A stretch of 64,000 nt of DNA, taken from assembly GCF_002929535.1 (NCBI RefSeq), contig NZ_PJJO01000060.1:62001-126000 (forward strand), written 5' to 3'. The position numbers and the translations under genes were made by a program. This DNA is from Cryobacterium sp. Y11. GTDB taxonomy: Bacteria > Actinomycetota > Actinomycetes > Actinomycetales > Microbacteriaceae. The notes under the pieces are model-generated. The model was not told the origin of the DNA. It saw only the letters and a program-made list of their open reading frames with translations, and ran no database searches. Each line of letters opens with the position of its first letter. The stretch's first letter is position 1. Below are positions 62,819 to 64,000 of this stretch, piece after piece.

Positions 62819-64000
62819 TCAGGCCCGTTCGCGTCGCTGGGTCATGCGGTCGGTGACGATTACCAGCGCGAGAGCCACGGCCAGCAGCCCGACATAGACG
62901 ACGGGCACCAGCTCGAGGCCGACGCTGTCAATGAGTAGCGCGCCAAGTAGCGCGCCACCGCCGATTCCAGCGTTGAACGCGGTCGTGTAGAAGGCACTCG
63001 CCGTATCGCGGATGCGCGGCGATGCGGCGTGCAGCATCCGAGTCTGCAGAAGCGGGGCGAGCATGCCAAAGGCCATGCCCCAGAGCACAAACGCGACGAT
63101 CGCGACGGGCAGGGTCGCCGTGAACATCGCGAGCAGCGTCACGCTCAGGGCGCTCACGGCCAGGCCGAGAATCAGACCGAGGCTCGGACGCGGGCCGAAA
63201 ACCGTGCCGACGAGCAGGAGCCCGACCGCGCCGGCCACGCCGTAGGCGAAGAGCAGCGGGGCAACGAGCTCGATGTTGACTCTGAGACCATCGAGCAGGA
63301 ATGGCGCAATGTAGGTATAAAAACTGTAGTGGCCGATCATTGTGATGCCGGTGATGATGCAAATGAGCACCACTGCCGGCACGGTCGCGTCGCGTGGCTG
63401 CCGGGTTTTGGTCGTGGATTTCGTCGCGGCAGCGGATGCCGCAGCGCCGGTTGAATACCGCGTCACCGGCGGAAGAAACTTCCAGACCAGAATCGCGCCG
63501 AGGAGCATCAGCGCCGCCAGCACGACAAAGGAGAGCCGCCAACCGAGCAGATGTCCGCCCGCCGTGCCGAGCGGAACTCCGAAAACAAAAGCGAGCGTGC
63601 CGCCAGCGACGGTGATCGAGACGGCGCGACCGATCTGGGCTTTCGGCACGAGGTGCCCGGCATAGGCGCCGACTACCGACCAGAACAAGCCGTGCGCGAC
63701 GCCGCCGAGCACTCGGGAGGCGACGACGAACTCATAGGTCGGAGCAATGGCGGTGAGAATATTGCTCACCGCGAAGATGACGAGCACGATGATTATCAAG
63801 CCGTGCCGGGGAAAGCGGCGGGTCCAAATGGCGACCGGAGCGCTCGTGAGCACGACCGTGAATGCAAACCAGGAGACCAGGAGCCCGATCTGCGACTGCG
63901 ACACGTCGAGGCTTCTGCTCATCTCGGGCAAGAGGCCGGTCGGCAGCATTTCACTCGTGACCGAGAGAAAGACGGCGGCAGACAGGGTGATCAGCCCGAC
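62819..64000 (-). CDS. MFS exporter, 5' end outside the window
   Basis: Major facilitator superfamily protein of the DHA1 drug-exporter type. At least 393 residues are visible and the reading frame runs off the right edge without a start (the frame continues upstream of ATG 63949 as SAAVFLSVTSE). Motifs are TSEMLPTGLLPEMSRSLDVS, the loop FPRHGLIIIVLVIFAVSN and GVAHGLFWSVVGAYAGHLVP. A short Ala/Thr/Lys linker sits between the two six-helix halves. Substrate unknown. Confidence 0.88.
   Translation of the reverse strand, partial: VGLITLSAAVFLSVTSEMLPTGLLPEMSRSLDVSQSQIGLLVSWFAFTVVLTSAPVAIWTRRFPRHGLIIIVLVIFAVSNILTAIAPTYEFVVASRVLGGVAHGLFWSVVGAYAGHLVPKAQIGRAVSITVAGGTLAFVFGVPLGTAGGHLLGWRLSFVVLAALMLLGAILVWKFLPPVTRYSTGAAASAAATKSTTKTRQPRDATVPAVVLICIITGITMIGHYSFYTYIAPFLLDGLRVNIELVAPLLFAYGVAGAVGLLLVGTVFGPRPSLGLILGLAVSALSVTLLAMFTATLPVAIVAFVLWGMAFGMLAPLLQTRMLHAASPRIRDTASAFYTTAFNAGIGGGALLGALLIDSVGLELVPVVYVGLLAVALALVIVTDRMTQRRERA

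Overview
This is a high-GC chromosomal segment of an actinobacterium, most probably a member of the Microbacteriaceae. The evidence is the gene set (mycothiol synthase MshD, GlnR with an atypical receiver, CarD next to an IspD-IspF fusion, SenX3-RegX3, PPK1 followed by a MutT1-type Nudix/phosphatase, MetP/MetS) and a heavy bias for GCATCCG/CGGATGC oligomers. No phage genes, insertion sequence, CRISPR array or plasmid functions are recognisable, so this looks like core chromosome with some accessory transporters and cell-surface genes.

Layout. 0-4 kb: HPr (ptsH) and a three-gene 2-oxoacid/acetoin-type dehydrogenase operon. 4-6.6 kb: carD-ispDF and a divergent lipoprotein. 6.7-10.3 kb: senX3-regX3, phoU and gpmA. 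10.4-15.2 kb: ygfZ, a nitrobindin-like protein, two small membrane proteins, glnR and mshD. 15.2-22.6 kb: ppk, mutT1 and pstSCAB. 22.7-28.9 kb: a PabC-like aminotransferase, the sigK-rskA pair, a roughly 0.9-kb gene-free stretch full of repeats, tRNA-Lys, pdxH and a decayed hydrolase. 28.4-32.6 kb: a MarR/AmiC-like sensor/permease/acetamidase module. 32.6-36.9 kb: a DUF445 protein and a copper operon. 37-42.2 kb: a drug/metabolite exporter and galactose genes (galM, a DeoR regulator, galT, galK). 42.2-48 kb: metPS, a gamma-carbonic anhydrase, folD and glyA under a ZTP riboswitch. 48.3-54.5 kb: a processive glycosyltransferase translationally coupled to a GH18-like protein with two chitin/cellulose-binding modules, then a two-component system. 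54.6-60.9 kb: a six-gene Mrp Na+/H+ antiporter operon with an MrpA-MrpB fusion. 61.2-64 kb: an amino-acid permease and an MFS exporter cut by the window end.

How it fits together. Phosphate handling dominates the first third: SenX3-RegX3 sensing, PstSCAB uptake, PhoU, polyphosphate kinase and MutT1, with 11-bp GTTCACC-like direct repeats (PHO-box style) before phoU and pstS. One-carbon metabolism (glyA, folD) sits behind a ZTP riboswitch that senses folate/purine shortage. The copper genes have a CsoR-type operator over their -10 box. The amide module resembles the mycobacterial inducible acetamidase system.

The most unusual signals are: (1) a dispersed intergenic repeat family of GGGCCC palindromes, five copies in this window, whose two best copies show a compensatory base-pair change in a hairpin; (2) the GT2/GH18-CBM/two-component cassette, a plausible uncharacterised exopolysaccharide system; and (3) repeated Ala/Ser/Gly/Pro-rich insertions inside otherwise conserved enzymes. 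All functions are read from sequence motifs and context only; no database search was possible.
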